From assembly GCF_016862895.1 (NCBI RefSeq), contig NZ_BONV01000036.1:85426-149425 (forward strand): a stretch of DNA of 64,000 nucleotides, written 5' to 3'. Both the position numbers and the translations under genes were made by a program. Source of the DNA: Planotetraspora kaengkrachanensis (GTDB lineage Bacteria > Actinomycetota > Actinomycetes > Streptosporangiales > Streptosporangiaceae). Numbering within the stretch: position 1 is the stretch's first letter; every line of letters begins with the position of its first letter. The notes beneath the pieces were generated by a model. The model worked only from the letters and a program-made list of their open reading frames with translations. It ran no database searches and was not told the origin of the DNA. Below, piece after piece: positions 35,801 through 47,380 of the stretch.

Positions 35801-36466
35801 CTAACGGGCGTGCCTGCGAAGCTCCTCCAGGTCGTGGACGACCACCCGGAGGCGGCCGGTCTCGATCAGTCCCCGGTCCCTGAGCGTGCGAAGGGCCTTG
35901 CTGACCGCCTCCCGGGAGGCGCCTGTCCAGGCGGCCAGTTCGTCCTGCGAGAGCGGCAGGGCCACCCGGACGCCTCCGCCCTCCGGCTCGCCGTACCGTT
36001 CGGCGAGCTCGACGAGCCGCGTCGCCACCCGCACGGTCGTGTCGTACGCGCCGTACTCGACCCGCTTGCGGTCGGCGTCACGCAGCCGGCCGACGATGAG
36101 CCGCATGAGCAGCACGGCCACGCGCCCGTGCCGGCGCAGGAAGTCGGGGAAGTCGCGGAGCACGATCCCCTCGACGGGCTCCAGGGCCGTCACCGTCCCC
36201 GACCGCGGATGACCGTCGAGCGCCGACATGTCGCCCAGGAGCGCCCCCGGGCCGCGCAGGGCCAGGACGACCTCGGTGCCGCCCTCGGTGTGCGACGACA
36301 CCTTGACCCGGCCGGAGGTGAGCACGAGCACCCAGTCGGCCGTCTCGCCCTCGTTCATCACGGTTGCCCCGCGCTCCCAGCGGCGGGGCCGTCCTGCCGT
36401 GCGCAGGTCGTCGATCTCCTCGGCGGTCAGCAGGTCGAGGAACTCTCCCGGCTCCGGACTGATCAC
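35801..36466 (-). CDS. Crp/Fnr-family transcriptional regulator
   Basis: This 221-residue protein has a cyclic-nucleotide-binding domain (about residues 20-135) with a phosphate-binding cassette reading LLGDMSALDGHPRSGTVTAL. A Crp-type helix-turn-helix follows (LSQDELAAWTGASREAVSKALRTLRDRGLIET). The cassette keeps the Arg that binds the cyclic phosphate but has Asp where cAMP receptors usually have the ribose-binding Glu. The GTG start overlaps the cyclase stop by 4 bp, so the regulator is made together with the cyclase that could supply its ligand. Targets are unknown. Confidence 0.88.
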   Translation of the reverse strand: MISPEPGEFLDLLTAEEIDDLRTAGRPRRWERGATVMNEGETADWVLVLTSGRVKVSSHTEGGTEVVLALRGPGALLGDMSALDGHPRSGTVTALEPVEGIVLRDFPDFLRRHGRVAVLLMRLIVGRLRDADRKRVEYGAYDTTVRVATRLVELAERYGEPEGGGVRVALPLSQDELAAWTGASREAVSKALRTLRDRGLIETGRLRVVVHDLEELRRHAR

Positions 36467-38607
36467 CCGTTGCTCCCCTCGAGTGCGACGAGACGGTAGG
36501 CGCGGACGGTCCTGGCCTTCCCCTTCAGCGACAGGTCGCCGAGCGGAACGACGCGGGCCGGTCCGATCAGGTCGCGGGTGGCCTGACCGATCACCACGGT
36601 TCCCGGCTCGGCCAGCGCCTGGAGCCTGGCCGCGACGTTGACCGCGTCGCCCATCGCGTTGAACCCGCGGAACTCCGGGCTGCCGATGTTGCCGACCAGG
36701 GCCGTGCCCGTGTTCACCCCGACGCGGAACGTCGGCCACTCCACCGCCGGGATGCGCCCGGCCGCCTGCTCGGACACCACCCGCCGTGACACCGCGGCGG
36801 CCGCTTCCTGCATCTCCAGGGCGGCTCGTACGGCCTTCGCCGCGTGGTCCTCCTGACGTGCGGGCGCGTTGAACAGGGCGAGCAGCGCGTCGCCGACGAA
36901 CTGCACGATCGTGCCGCCGTTGCCGAGAACGCACGGCACCGCGGCCGAGTGGTAGCGGTTGAGCATCTCGACGATCTCGCCGGGGGAGACGCGCTCGGAG
37001 AACGACGTGAACCCGCGCAGGTCGGCGAACAGAGCCGTCACCTCGACGAGGCTGCCGCCGAGCGCGGCCTGGCCGGGATCGGCGAGGAGCGACTCCGCGA
37101 CGTCGGGCGACATGTACTGCCGGAACAGGGTGTTCGACTCGCGGTAGAGCCGCGCGTTCTCCAGGGAGATGGACACCTGGCCGGCCAGGGCGGCCGCCAG
37201 TGCCTCGTCCTGGGCCGTCGTCCCCGCGGGGACGGACAGGGCTCCGGCGAGCCTGCCCTTGACGGTCACCGGATGGACGGCCCGCCCGTCGTGGAGGACC
37301 ATCCGCCCCTCCGCGAGGGCCGGGGCTACGTGTGAGGGCTCGGGAGGGCCGTCCCCGTAGGGGATGAGGCGGCCGTCCCGCATGAGACTCAGCCGGACGT
37401 CGCCGTAGGCCCGCCGCACCCGGTCCAGGACATGGGTGAGCAGTTCGGACTCCGGACGCCCGACCCGGGTCTGGCGTCCCACGTCGGCCAGCGCGCCGAG
37501 CCGTTCCGACAGGTCGCGCTCCGCGGCCAGGGCGGCCCCGGCCCGGTCGAGCACGGCCGCCTGTCCCTCGGTCAGCCGGAACCGTCCCGCGAGCCGGGTG
37601 GCGACGGGTACGCCCGACTCGGTTCTGCGGCGCAGGTGCCCGACGAGCTCCTCCAGGGCCTCCTCGTACTGCGCCTGCACGCGGCGGGCGGTAGCCGACA
37701 GCGCCACCGCGTCGAACAGGCCGCCTGCCGCGCCCTCGCGGCGGAACTGGAGGTAGGCGCTGTAGGCGACGAAGAGGAAGGCGAAGGTGAGCAGCAGGTG
37801 CCACATCCACCACGACAGGTGCCACAGGCGGTGGGACATGCCTGCGACCATCGCCTCGGCCAGCAGGGCGTACGCCGTGATGAGGCTGATCAGGACCGCC
37901 GCGGGCCGGCGGCGGTGCAACCGGAACATCATGACCGCCGCCGCCGCGTAGAGCCCGACGCCGACGAGGGAGAAGGGCCCCAGCCCCGCCCCGTGCGGCG
38001 GCAGCGGCCCGCTCAGCGGCGTGAGACCGGGTGCCAGGCACGCGACGCCGAAGGCCGTCAGCACGGCCGCCAGGCCCGCCCACAGGGCGCCGCGGGCACG
38101 CAGGACCGCTCTCGCTGCGCCCGCTCCCAGGGGCAGGGCGGAAGCGAAGGCGAAGGCGGACGCGATCGTGAGGCCGACGGGCTGGGCCAGTTCGAAGCCG
38201 AGCGTGAGGTCGACGAAGATCCCCGGTGTGGTCAGCCCGTGAAGGAGGAAGAAGCCCGCGCTGCTGAGGAAGACCAGGGAGACGAGCAGCAACCGCGCGT
38301 CCCCGCGCCGCGCCGACGCGCGGGCGACCAGGCCGCCGAGGACCACGTTGACACCCGCCACGACCAGGATGAGCGCGAAATGGCTGGGGTTGTCGTGCCA
38401 TTCGACGTCGAGCGCGGGCTGGGCCAGAAGCAGCCACAGGCCCAGCAGCGGGAGGACCAGGTGGAGCACCCAGACCACGGCCCTGATCGGCTGCGTCGCA
38501 GACGGGAGGTAGGACTCGCGCGCCGCGGGGGGCGTGTCATCGGGCCGCAAGGGTGTCCTCCACGGTCGCTCACCTGCCGCCTGATTATCCCCATGCGCCG
38601 ACGTCAT
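36463..38607 (-). CDS. Membrane-bound class III adenylate/guanylate cyclase with GAF domain
   Basis: This 714-residue protein has an N-terminal membrane domain of seven or eight helices (about residues 40-290), a GAF-like domain (about 370-510) and a class III cyclase domain (about 530-700). Metal-binding Asp residues lie in ALFADLRGFTSF and VQFVGDALLALF, and the transition-state Asn/Arg in MGDAVNVAARLQ. The substrate-selecting Lys of adenylate cyclases (usually KFxGD) is Gln here, so the nucleotide made is uncertain. ATG 38607 overlaps the upstream regulator stop by 4 bp, and its stop overlaps the Crp/Fnr gene. Confidence 0.88.
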   Translation of the reverse strand: MTSAHGDNQAAGERPWRTPLRPDDTPPAARESYLPSATQPIRAVVWVLHLVLPLLGLWLLLAQPALDVEWHDNPSHFALILVVAGVNVVLGGLVARASARRGDARLLLVSLVFLSSAGFFLLHGLTTPGIFVDLTLGFELAQPVGLTIASAFAFASALPLGAGAARAVLRARGALWAGLAAVLTAFGVACLAPGLTPLSGPLPPHGAGLGPFSLVGVGLYAAAAVMMFRLHRRRPAAVLISLITAYALLAEAMVAGMSHRLWHLSWWMWHLLLTFAFLFVAYSAYLQFRREGAAGGLFDAVALSATARRVQAQYEEALEELVGHLRRRTESGVPVATRLAGRFRLTEGQAAVLDRAGAALAAERDLSERLGALADVGRQTRVGRPESELLTHVLDRVRRAYGDVRLSLMRDGRLIPYGDGPPEPSHVAPALAEGRMVLHDGRAVHPVTVKGRLAGALSVPAGTTAQDEALAAALAGQVSISLENARLYRESNTLFRQYMSPDVAESLLADPGQAALGGSLVEVTALFADLRGFTSFSERVSPGEIVEMLNRYHSAAVPCVLGNGGTIVQFVGDALLALFNAPARQEDHAAKAVRAALEMQEAAAAVSRRVVSEQAAGRIPAVEWPTFRVGVNTGTALVGNIGSPEFRGFNAMGDAVNVAARLQALAEPGTVVIGQATRDLIGPARVVPLGDLSLKGKARTVRAYRLVALEGSNG

Positions 38608-39758
38608 GGGAACGTCTGCGCCCGCGGGCGGTAGCGCCCGGAGAGTCTGGCCAGCTTCAGGCTGAGGTGCAGGCTCAGCCGCTCTCCGCCGTCCGTCAGG
38701 TCGGTCTCCGCCAGCGCCTCGACGCGCTGCAGCCGGTAGTAGAGCGAGGTGCGGTGCAGCCGCAGCCGGCGTGAGGCCTCCAGCGCGCTGCCCGCGAGGT
38801 CGAGGTAGATCTCCAGCGTTTCCAGCAGGGGCAGGTGCTGGTCGTCGCCGAGCAGCCGCTCCAGTCCGGGGTGCAGGTCGTCGGGGGGAACGCGGGTGAG
38901 CATCCGGTAGACGCCGAGTCTGGCCCATTCCACCGACCGCCCGAGTTCGGGCACCTTGGCCGCGACCTCCGCCGCGTGCAGGGCCTCCGTGTACGACTCG
39001 GCCGCCCCGGTGAGGGACGGGCGCGACCGGCCGATGCCGACCAGGACCGGCGTGTCCATGGCGGCGTGCATCTCCTCGGAGAACGTCGCCGTGCCCGCGA
39101 TCAGCAGCACGGCGTGGTCGTAGCGCACGAGATGCAGGGGCTGGTGACCGGCCAGCCGGCGCCGCAGTGCGAGCAGTCCGCGTTCGAGCGTCAGCCGCAG
39201 CGCCTCGTCGGTCTCCGCCGCCGTGGGTTTGGCGACCGCCACCGTGACGGGCGCGGTCTGGGGGAAGGCTCCGGCCTCGATCAGCGCCCGGGCGGCGCCG
39301 TCCTCGCCGAGCAGGACCCCGGTGATGGCCTCGAGTTCTCGATGCGAGGTCAGCGCGGACGCCAGGCTCTCGTGGAAGAGCGCGAGCGCCAGCGCGGGTG
39401 CGGCCGCGGCCGCGACGTCGACCTCGGCCTCCGTCATGGCGGGGGCCACGTCGATGAACCAGAGGAATCCGAGCAGCCTGCCGTCGTGCCGCACGGGGAC
39501 GCACACCCGGGGGAGCAACCCCAGGTCGGCGGCGCCCGGGGTGCGCAGCGGCCCCGCCGTGTCGTGGATCCCGGCGGAGTGGAGGAAGGCGCGGACCTCG
39601 GGCGTGGTGTGGCGGCGCAGAATGGAGTCCCGGCGGATGTCGTCGAGCTGCCCGTCCTGCTCGGAGTAGGCGACCACGCGCTGCCTGCCGTCCTCGAGTA
39701 ACAGCGGCCTGCGCAGGCGCGCGGCGAGATTGTCGACGATGCGCTGAAGATCCGCCAC
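38604..39758 (-). CDS. PucR/CdaR-family transcriptional regulator
   Basis: This 384-residue protein has a GAF-like N-terminal sensor region (PLLLEDGRQRVVAYSEQDGQLDD ... VCVPVRHDGRLLGFLWFID), a central CdaR-like domain and a C-terminal PucR helix-turn-helix (YLDLAGSALEASRRLRLHRTSLYYRLQRVEALAETDL). It is the first gene of a three-gene coupled operon with the cyclase and the Crp/Fnr regulator, so it may respond to the same signal or regulate the operon. AGGAGG precedes GTG 39758 closely. It is divergent from the M6 protease gene, with only 68 bp between starts. Confidence 0.88.
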   Translation of the reverse strand: MADLQRIVDNLAARLRRPLLLEDGRQRVVAYSEQDGQLDDIRRDSILRRHTTPEVRAFLHSAGIHDTAGPLRTPGAADLGLLPRVCVPVRHDGRLLGFLWFIDVAPAMTEAEVDVAAAAAPALALALFHESLASALTSHRELEAITGVLLGEDGAARALIEAGAFPQTAPVTVAVAKPTAAETDEALRLTLERGLLALRRRLAGHQPLHLVRYDHAVLLIAGTATFSEEMHAAMDTPVLVGIGRSRPSLTGAAESYTEALHAAEVAAKVPELGRSVEWARLGVYRMLTRVPPDDLHPGLERLLGDDQHLPLLETLEIYLDLAGSALEASRRLRLHRTSLYYRLQRVEALAETDLTDGGERLSLHLSLKLARLSGRYRPRAQTFP

Positions 39759-39826
39759 CGGCCTCCTATCTGGACTTTTCTACGGTTGTCGGAAAACCGT
39801 CATTCGATCTTCTCTACAACTGAACG

Positions 39827-41977
39827 ATGATTTCGGTCAAGGCCGTATATACCGTCCGAATCGTGAATGCCCTCCCCAAGCTGCTCAAGGTCCTGCTGGC
39901 GGCCGCCGTGGTGGCGCCGGCCGTCTTGGCGGCTACCCCCGCATCCGCAGCCCCCGCCGACGATCCCGAGTACCCCTGGCGGCTGAACCAGTGGCCGCAG
40001 ACCCAGCCCTGGCAACGTGACGAGCCGGACGCGTCGCAGTCCCTGCGCACGCTCAGCTCGTCGGCTCCCACGGTCAAGCCCATCGACCCGCAGAACTGGA
40101 AGAACCCCGACCACATGACGTGGGCGGACTACAAGAAGGTCCCGGGCACCGACTGGGCCGACCCGACGGTCACGGGGTCCACGCGCACCTTCAAGGGCGC
40201 GCTGGTGCTGCTCGACTACTCCAACCAGCCGTTCGAGGTGACCCAGCCCCAGGGTTCGTCGGTCTTCGGCAACCCCAGCGCCGAGGCCCACGACATCCCC
40301 CGGGACCAGGTCGCGAAGTTCTACCAGGACTTCCTCAACACCCCCGGCAAGCTCAACAAGGGCCACACCCTCCACGAGTACTGGATGGAGGACTCCGGAG
40401 GCCGCTACGGCGTGGACCTCACGGGGTTCGGGCCGTACACCATGCCGGGCAAGTCCTACGAGTACGGCCTGGAATACCAGCGCAACGCCTGCCCGGCCGG
40501 TGACACCTGCAACAGGAACCTGCGTACGGACGGCAACACCGCCTGGGTCAACAGCGTGGGCCAGGACGTGGCCTCCCAGTACGACTTCGTCTTCTACGTG
40601 ACCGCCGGCCAGGACGAGTCGTCCACCTGGCAGGAGTTCGGGATGATGAAGTTCCCCACCAAGGAGGACGTCACCGACGAGTTCGGCCCGCCGGACCCGG
40701 CCCTGCCCAACTGGTCGACCACCCGCTACGTCGACTGGACCTCCTGGGCCGCCGGCTCGACGTTCTGGCCCAACGCCCGCTTCGGCGTCGACTCGGTCCA
40801 GGCGGAGAGCTCGGGCATGGGGACCTACGCCCACGAGTTCAGCCACATCATGGGCGTCGGCGACAACTACAACAACCCGTACGGCATTCCGGCCCGCCGC
40901 GCCTACACCGGCATCTGGGAGATGCTCAGCCGCGGCAGCTTCAACGGTCCGGGCGGCCCGCACAGCCGCTGGCTGATCCCGCCCACGGCGGGAGCGTCGA
41001 TGGGCGCCCAGCACATGCTCCGCAACAAGATCAAGCTGAACATGGTGGACGAGCAGAACGTCCTGCGCCTGTCGCGTGACGCGCTCGCCCAGTCCGGCAT
41101 GGTCGTCGCGAACGTGACCGCCCGCGAGGTGCAGCCCGGCAAGAGCGCGCTGTCGGGCGTCAACATCGTGCTGGACGGCGGAGACAAGTCGACCGGCTCG
41201 TGCTCCACCCAGACCGACCCGCTGTGCGACGGCGGCAACTACAACAACTACACGGTCGAGGTCGTCGACCGGATGGGCACCGACTCCTTCACCTCCGACT
41301 CGGGCGTGCTCCTGGCCAAGACCAAGGACACCGACAGCGCCCCCTTCGAGTGGGTGGTCGACGCAAACCCGCAGGACATCGGGATGACCGACTACGTCCT
41401 CCCGGACGGCACCGAGGTGCCGATCACCATCGGCGACTACCGCCAGCTGGCCGACGCCCTCTTCCACGCGGGCACGAACTCCGGCAGCGAGTACGAGTAC
41501 ACCGACGAGGTCAACCGGCTGCACTTCTACATCACCGATGTGAAGCGCGACAAGAAGGGCATCCTCTCCTACACCGTCGCGATCCGCTCGCTGGATGGCG
41601 CCGGCCCGCAGAAGCACGGCGTCAAGCTCCTGCCCAGCGTGGGCGTGCCCACGTCCCAGAAGGGCGTGTCGTCCTGCAGCTTCCCGCTGTTCAACACCGG
41701 CAAGAAGGCGGCCGTGCCGGGACAGCACCCCGAGGACGTCAGCGCCTACCTCGGCAGTGACGTCTACCGGCTGAAGGCGGAGGTCCAGGGCAAGGGCTGG
41801 ACCGCCAGTACCCCCAACGCGCTGGCCACCGTCGAGTTCGGCAAGCACGAGTCCGTCAAGGTCGACGCCCTGCGGGGGCCGGGCGCCAGCCACCTGGCCA
41901 CCGTCAAGCTGACCGCGACGTCCGAGAGCGACCCGACCAAGAAGGCCACCGCGACCTGCGTCGCCGTCGGCCTCTAG
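39827..41977 (+). CDS. Secreted M6-family (immune inhibitor A-like) metalloprotease
   Basis: This 716-residue protein has an export signal ending near TPASAAPA. The catalytic region has the zinc motif HEFSHIMGVGD (HExxHxxGxxD) and a Met shortly after (IWEMLSRGSF), as in M6 peptidases. The C-terminal part is a beta-rich region. It should degrade proteins outside the cell. ATG 39827 gives a rather long signal peptide. GTG 39863 (VNALPKLLK) would give a normal one and follows a TATATA stretch, so a leaderless start there is possible. It has a strong terminator and a divergent PucR-type regulator. Confidence 0.88.
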   Translation: MISVKAVYTVRIVNALPKLLKVLLAAAVVAPAVLAATPASAAPADDPEYPWRLNQWPQTQPWQRDEPDASQSLRTLSSSAPTVKPIDPQNWKNPDHMTWADYKKVPGTDWADPTVTGSTRTFKGALVLLDYSNQPFEVTQPQGSSVFGNPSAEAHDIPRDQVAKFYQDFLNTPGKLNKGHTLHEYWMEDSGGRYGVDLTGFGPYTMPGKSYEYGLEYQRNACPAGDTCNRNLRTDGNTAWVNSVGQDVASQYDFVFYVTAGQDESSTWQEFGMMKFPTKEDVTDEFGPPDPALPNWSTTRYVDWTSWAAGSTFWPNARFGVDSVQAESSGMGTYAHEFSHIMGVGDNYNNPYGIPARRAYTGIWEMLSRGSFNGPGGPHSRWLIPPTAGASMGAQHMLRNKIKLNMVDEQNVLRLSRDALAQSGMVVANVTAREVQPGKSALSGVNIVLDGGDKSTGSCSTQTDPLCDGGNYNNYTVEVVDRMGTDSFTSDSGVLLAKTKDTDSAPFEWVVDANPQDIGMTDYVLPDGTEVPITIGDYRQLADALFHAGTNSGSEYEYTDEVNRLHFYITDVKRDKKGILSYTVAIRSLDGAGPQKHGVKLLPSVGVPTSQKGVSSCSFPLFNTGKKAAVPGQHPEDVSAYLGSDVYRLKAEVQGKGWTASTPNALATVEFGKHESVKVDALRGPGASHLATVKLTATSESDPTKKATATCVAVGL

Positions 41978-41990
41978 TGATCACATGACG

Positions 41991-42024
41991 AAGGGCCCTT
42001 CCGGAGATTTCCGGAAGGGCCCTT
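41991..42024. terminator. Bidirectional terminator between the M6 protease gene and purL
   Basis: A perfect 15-bp stem AAGGGCCCTTCCGGA / TCCGGAAGGGCCCTT with loop GATT, followed by TTTGCG on the plus strand, lies between the convergent protease (ends 41977) and purL (ends 42047). Confidence 0.88.
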
Positions 42025-42046
42025 TGCGTGCGGTCTGTACGGCAGG

Positions 42047-44298
<2,252 letters not shown>

Positions 44299-44302
<4 letters not shown>

Positions 44303-44982
44303 GCGTTCACCAGATTCTTGAGGATGGAGGTGAAGAAGCCTCGCCCGTCGACGCTGGGCGCGCCGGTGAGCTCTTCGACGGCGTGCTCGGGATGGGGCAT
44401 CAGCCCCACGACGTTGCCGGCCTCGCTGGTGATCCCGGCGATGTCGTTGAGCGAGCCGTTCGGGTTGCCGCCCGCGTAGCGGAACACGACCCGGCCCTCG
44501 CTCTCCAGTGCCTCGATCGTCTCGGCGTCGGCCACGTACCGGCCCTCACCGTGCTTGACCGGCAGGACGATCTCCTGGCCGCGCTCGAACTCGGCCGTCC
44601 AGGCCGTGTCGGCGTTCTCGACCCGGATGCGCTGGTCGCGGCAGACGTAGTGGAGCCCCTGGTTGCGGGTCAGCGCGCCCGGCAGCAGGTGTGCCTCGCA
44701 GAGGATCTGGAAGCCGTTGCACGTGCCCAGCACGGGCAGGCCCGCACGGGCCGCGGGGACGATCTCCTCCATGAGCGGGGCGAACCGTGAGATCGCCCCG
44801 CAACGCAGGTAGTCGCCGTAGGAGAACCCGCCGGGAAGGAAGACCGCGTCGACGCCCTTGAGATCACGCTCCGCGTGCCACAGGGGCACCGCCTCGGCGC
44901 CCGCCAGCCGTACGGCTCTCGCGGCATCCTGGTCGTCGAGTGTTCCGGGGAAGGTGACGACGCCCACCCGGGCAGCGCTCAT
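44299..44982 (-). CDS. purQ: Phosphoribosylformylglycinamidine synthase subunit PurQ (glutaminase)
   Basis: This 227-residue class I glutamine amidotransferase starts [18 protein letters not shown]. The nucleophile Cys is in [21 protein letters not shown], and the His-Glu pair is in [13 protein letters not shown]. It supplies ammonia to PurL. GGAGGGA precedes ATG 44982, and its stop overlaps purL. About 140 bp separate it from the RsbW-like gene upstream, so a promoter may lie there. Confidence 0.96.
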
Positions 44983-45124
44983 GACAGTGGTCCCTCCAAG
45001 CCGTAACTGGGCACAGGCACGCTCGAGTCGCCATCTACTCGGATGATGGCGGCCGGTGGCGGTACACCTCAGGTTATCGAAGGACCCAAATCGGCCGCTC
45101 GGCAGAGCGCTCGGAACCGGCCGA

Positions 45125-45574
45125 TCAGACGCCGGCGAGCTGCCCGGCGAGCGTGAGGTGGTGGGCGATGGCGTCCTCGTCCCAGTCGAGCTCCTTGCGG
45201 AGCCGGACGACGGTGCCCTGGCCAGGCGTGATGTCGAAGGAGATCTCGTCCACCACGGCCCGCATGATCAGAATGCCCCGCCCGTTCTCGGCATCGCTCG
45301 GGGGGTACTGCTTGGGGATCGTCTCCAACCCCAGTCCGCAATCGACGACGCGCAGTTCGCAACGGCCGTGGCCGATGGTGGCCATCACCTCGTAACGATT
45401 CGCGGGACCTCCGTGCCGCACCGCGTTGGTGCAGGCTTCGGAGGTCGCCAGCAGGATGTCGGACACGCAGTCCTCGGTCACGCCCAGCGAGCGGAGAGCG
45501 TCCCCCAGCACACGACGGACCATGGGGATGCCTATGGCATCCCGCGGCATGGCTAGCGAAAACTCAATATCCAC
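45125..45574 (-). CDS. RsbW-like anti-sigma regulatory ATPase
   Basis: This 149-residue HATPase_c_2 domain protein has an N box ([16 protein letters not shown]), G1 box ([10 protein letters not shown]) and G2 box ([16 protein letters not shown]). That is the minimal serine-kinase fold of RsbW/SpoIIAB-type anti-sigma factors and of the many small ATPases of actinomycetes. Its likely role is to bind or phosphorylate a STAS partner, with no partner gene adjacent. GGGGAGGGG precedes GTG 45574. It sits between purS and purQ, all on the same strand, with promoter-like gaps on both sides. Confidence 0.85.
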   Translation of the reverse strand: MDIEFSLAMPRDAIGIPMVRRVLGDALRSLGVTEDCVSDILLATSEACTNAVRHGGPANRYEVMATIGHGRCELRVVDCGLGLETIPKQYPPSDAENGRGILIMRAVVDEISFDITPGQGTVVRLRKELDWDEDAIAHHLTLAGQLAGV

Positions 45575-45746
45575 CGGACCCCTCCCCGGTGTCGAAGGTC
45601 ACCAAGGTAGGCTTCCCCGGTGAATCAGGGCTAACCGCAAAATCACGTGCGTGTTATTTATGGTTCTACCAAGAAGGGCTTTACGCTCGCACGATGTGCT
45701 CTATAACGGACTTTGTCCTAATTTTCGTAGTGTGAAATATCCCACT

Positions 45747-45992
45747 TCAGCTCTCGATGTGGACCGTGAAGTCCTCGATCACCGTGTTGGCGAGCAGTGT
45801 TTCGGCCATCTTCCGGACGTCCGAAAGAGCCGCTTCATCCGCCGGGCCTTCGATTTCGACCTCGAACCGCTTGCCCTGCCGTACGTCGGAGACTCCCGAG
45901 AAACCCAGACGGGGCAGCGCTCTGGCGATCGCCTGCCCCTGCGGGTCGAGGATCTCCGGCTTGAGCATGACGTCGACGATGACGCGCGCCAC
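45747..45992 (-). CDS. purS: Phosphoribosylformylglycinamidine synthase subunit PurS
   Basis: This 81-residue protein, MARVIVDVMLKPEILDPQGQAIARALPRLGFSGVSDVRQGKRFEVEI..., is the standard PurS alpha-beta fold that links PurQ to PurL. AGGAGGAAC precedes GTG 45992. It is separated from purQ by the RsbW-like gene, whereas these genes are usually adjacent. The region 45600-45746 between them is AT-rich and promoter-like. Confidence 0.94.
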   Translation of the reverse strand: MARVIVDVMLKPEILDPQGQAIARALPRLGFSGVSDVRQGKRFEVEIEGPADEAALSDVRKMAETLLANTVIEDFTVHIES

Positions 45993-46288
45993 GTTGTTCC
46001 TCCTGCTGGGTGGTGGGGTCGCTTCGCGACAAGCCTAGCGACCGGCCCGCGGCCCCGGACCGGGTGTCCGGCCACGGATGGAGTAGTGGGAGTGTTGGGC
46101 TCCGGCACTGCGGGAATCGGGGAGGGTGTGGACGGTGATGGCGGGTCTTGCGCAAGCGGGTACCGACTCTGCCACCATGTCCGCAGACGCGTGCGGCCTA
46201 CCACCCCAGCGGCCGTATGCCAGAAGATCCGGCCCGACCGCGGTGGCGACCCCGCCCACGAACGGCCCACGACGCACAGGAGTGGCAC
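45993..46288. other. Divergent promoter region between purS and the E1alpha gene
   Basis: This 296-bp stretch holds the divergent starts of purS (minus) and the 2-oxoacid dehydrogenase operon (plus). No convincing gene is present. Several frames run through it, but none has family-like sequence or a good ribosome-binding site. A small GTCGC-TTC-GCGAC hairpin lies at about 46019-46031. No riboswitch was recognised. Confidence 0.5.
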
Positions 46289-47380
46289 GTGACATCCGAC
46301 GCCCCTCGTGGTGTTGACGCACCTCCGGAGCTCGTCCAACTGCTCACCCCCGAAGGGGAGCGTGTCGAGCACCCCGACTACGACATCGAGCTGACCGACG
46401 AAGAGGTCCGCTCCCTCTACCGCGACCTGGTCCTGGTCCGCCGCATCGACCTCGAGGCGGTCGCGCTCCAGCGACAGGGTGAGCTGGGCATCTGGGCGTC
46501 CCTCCTCGGGCAGGAGGCCGCGCAGATCGGCTCAGGTCGTGCGCTCACCGACGCCGACATGGCCTTCCCGACCTACCGGGAGCACGGCGTGGCCTGGTGC
46601 CGCGACGTCGACCCGGTCCGCCTCCTCGGCCTGTTCCGGGGTGTGAACCACGGCGGCTGGGACCCCGCGGAGCACAACTTCCACCTCTACACGATCGTCA
46701 TCGGCTCCCAGACGCTGCACGCCGTCGGGTACGCCATGGGGATGCAGCGCGACGGCGGGGAAGCGGCGACGATCGTCTACTTCGGCGACGGCGCGACGTC
46801 CCAGGGTGACGTGAACGAGTCGTTCATCTGGGCCTCGGTCTTCAACGCCCCCGTCGTGTTCTTCTGCCAGAACAACCAGTGGGCGATCTCCGAGCCGCTG
46901 GAGAAGCAGACGCGGATCCCGCTCTACAAGAGGGCGTCCGGCTTCGGGTTCCCCGGCGTGCGGGTCGACGGCAACGACGTGTTCGCCTGCCTCGCGGTCA
47001 CCCGCAAGGCCCTGCAGAACGCGCGCGAGGGGCAGGGGCCCACGCTGATCGAGGCGTTCACCTATCGCATGGGCGCGCACACCACCTCCGACGACCCCAC
47101 CCGCTACCGGGTCGCCGACGAGCTGGAGGCCTGGAAGCTCAAGGACCCGATCGAGCGCCTCAAGGCCTATCTGTTCAAGAACCAGATCGCCGACCAGGAG
47201 TACTTCGACAAGATCGACGCGGAGGCCGACGCGCTGGGCAAGGACGTCAGGCGCAGGTGCCTGGAGCTGCCCGACCCCGAGCCCGAGGCGCTGTTCAAGC
47301 ACGTCTACGCGGCTCCGCACGCCCTTCTCGATGAGGAGCGCGACCAGTACCTCACCTACCTGGCGGGATTCGAGCGATGA
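46289..47380 (+). CDS. bkdA: 2-oxoacid dehydrogenase E1 component alpha subunit (branched-chain or pyruvate type)
   Basis: This 363-residue protein has the thiamine diphosphate motif GDGATSQGDVNESFIWASVFNAPVVFFCQNN and the E1alpha signature YRMGAHTTSDDPTRYR. It decarboxylates a 2-oxoacid with the beta subunit and transfers the acyl group to the lipoyl E2. AGGAG precedes GTG 46289, and the long upstream open frame has no support. It overlaps the beta gene by 4 bp. The actinobacterial branched-chain form is favoured because the operon has an E1alpha-E1beta-E2 order and a branched-chain amino-acid dehydrogenase is encoded 19 kb away, but pyruvate cannot be excluded. Confidence 0.9.
   Translation: MTSDAPRGVDAPPELVQLLTPEGERVEHPDYDIELTDEEVRSLYRDLVLVRRIDLEAVALQRQGELGIWASLLGQEAAQIGSGRALTDADMAFPTYREHGVAWCRDVDPVRLLGLFRGVNHGGWDPAEHNFHLYTIVIGSQTLHAVGYAMGMQRDGGEAATIVYFGDGATSQGDVNESFIWASVFNAPVVFFCQNNQWAISEPLEKQTRIPLYKRASGFGFPGVRVDGNDVFACLAVTRKALQNAREGQGPTLIEAFTYRMGAHTTSDDPTRYRVADELEAWKLKDPIERLKAYLFKNQIADQEYFDKIDAEADALGKDVRRRCLELPDPEPEALFKHVYAAPHALLDEERDQYLTYLAGFER

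Noticed and set aside
33092..36499. Very long plus-strand open frame (1135 codons)
   Set aside because: It runs antisense through a clear DHA2 transporter and a Crp/Fnr gene and out of frame across the TetR gene. The product is low-complexity Arg/Gly/His sequence typical of high-GC shadow frames.
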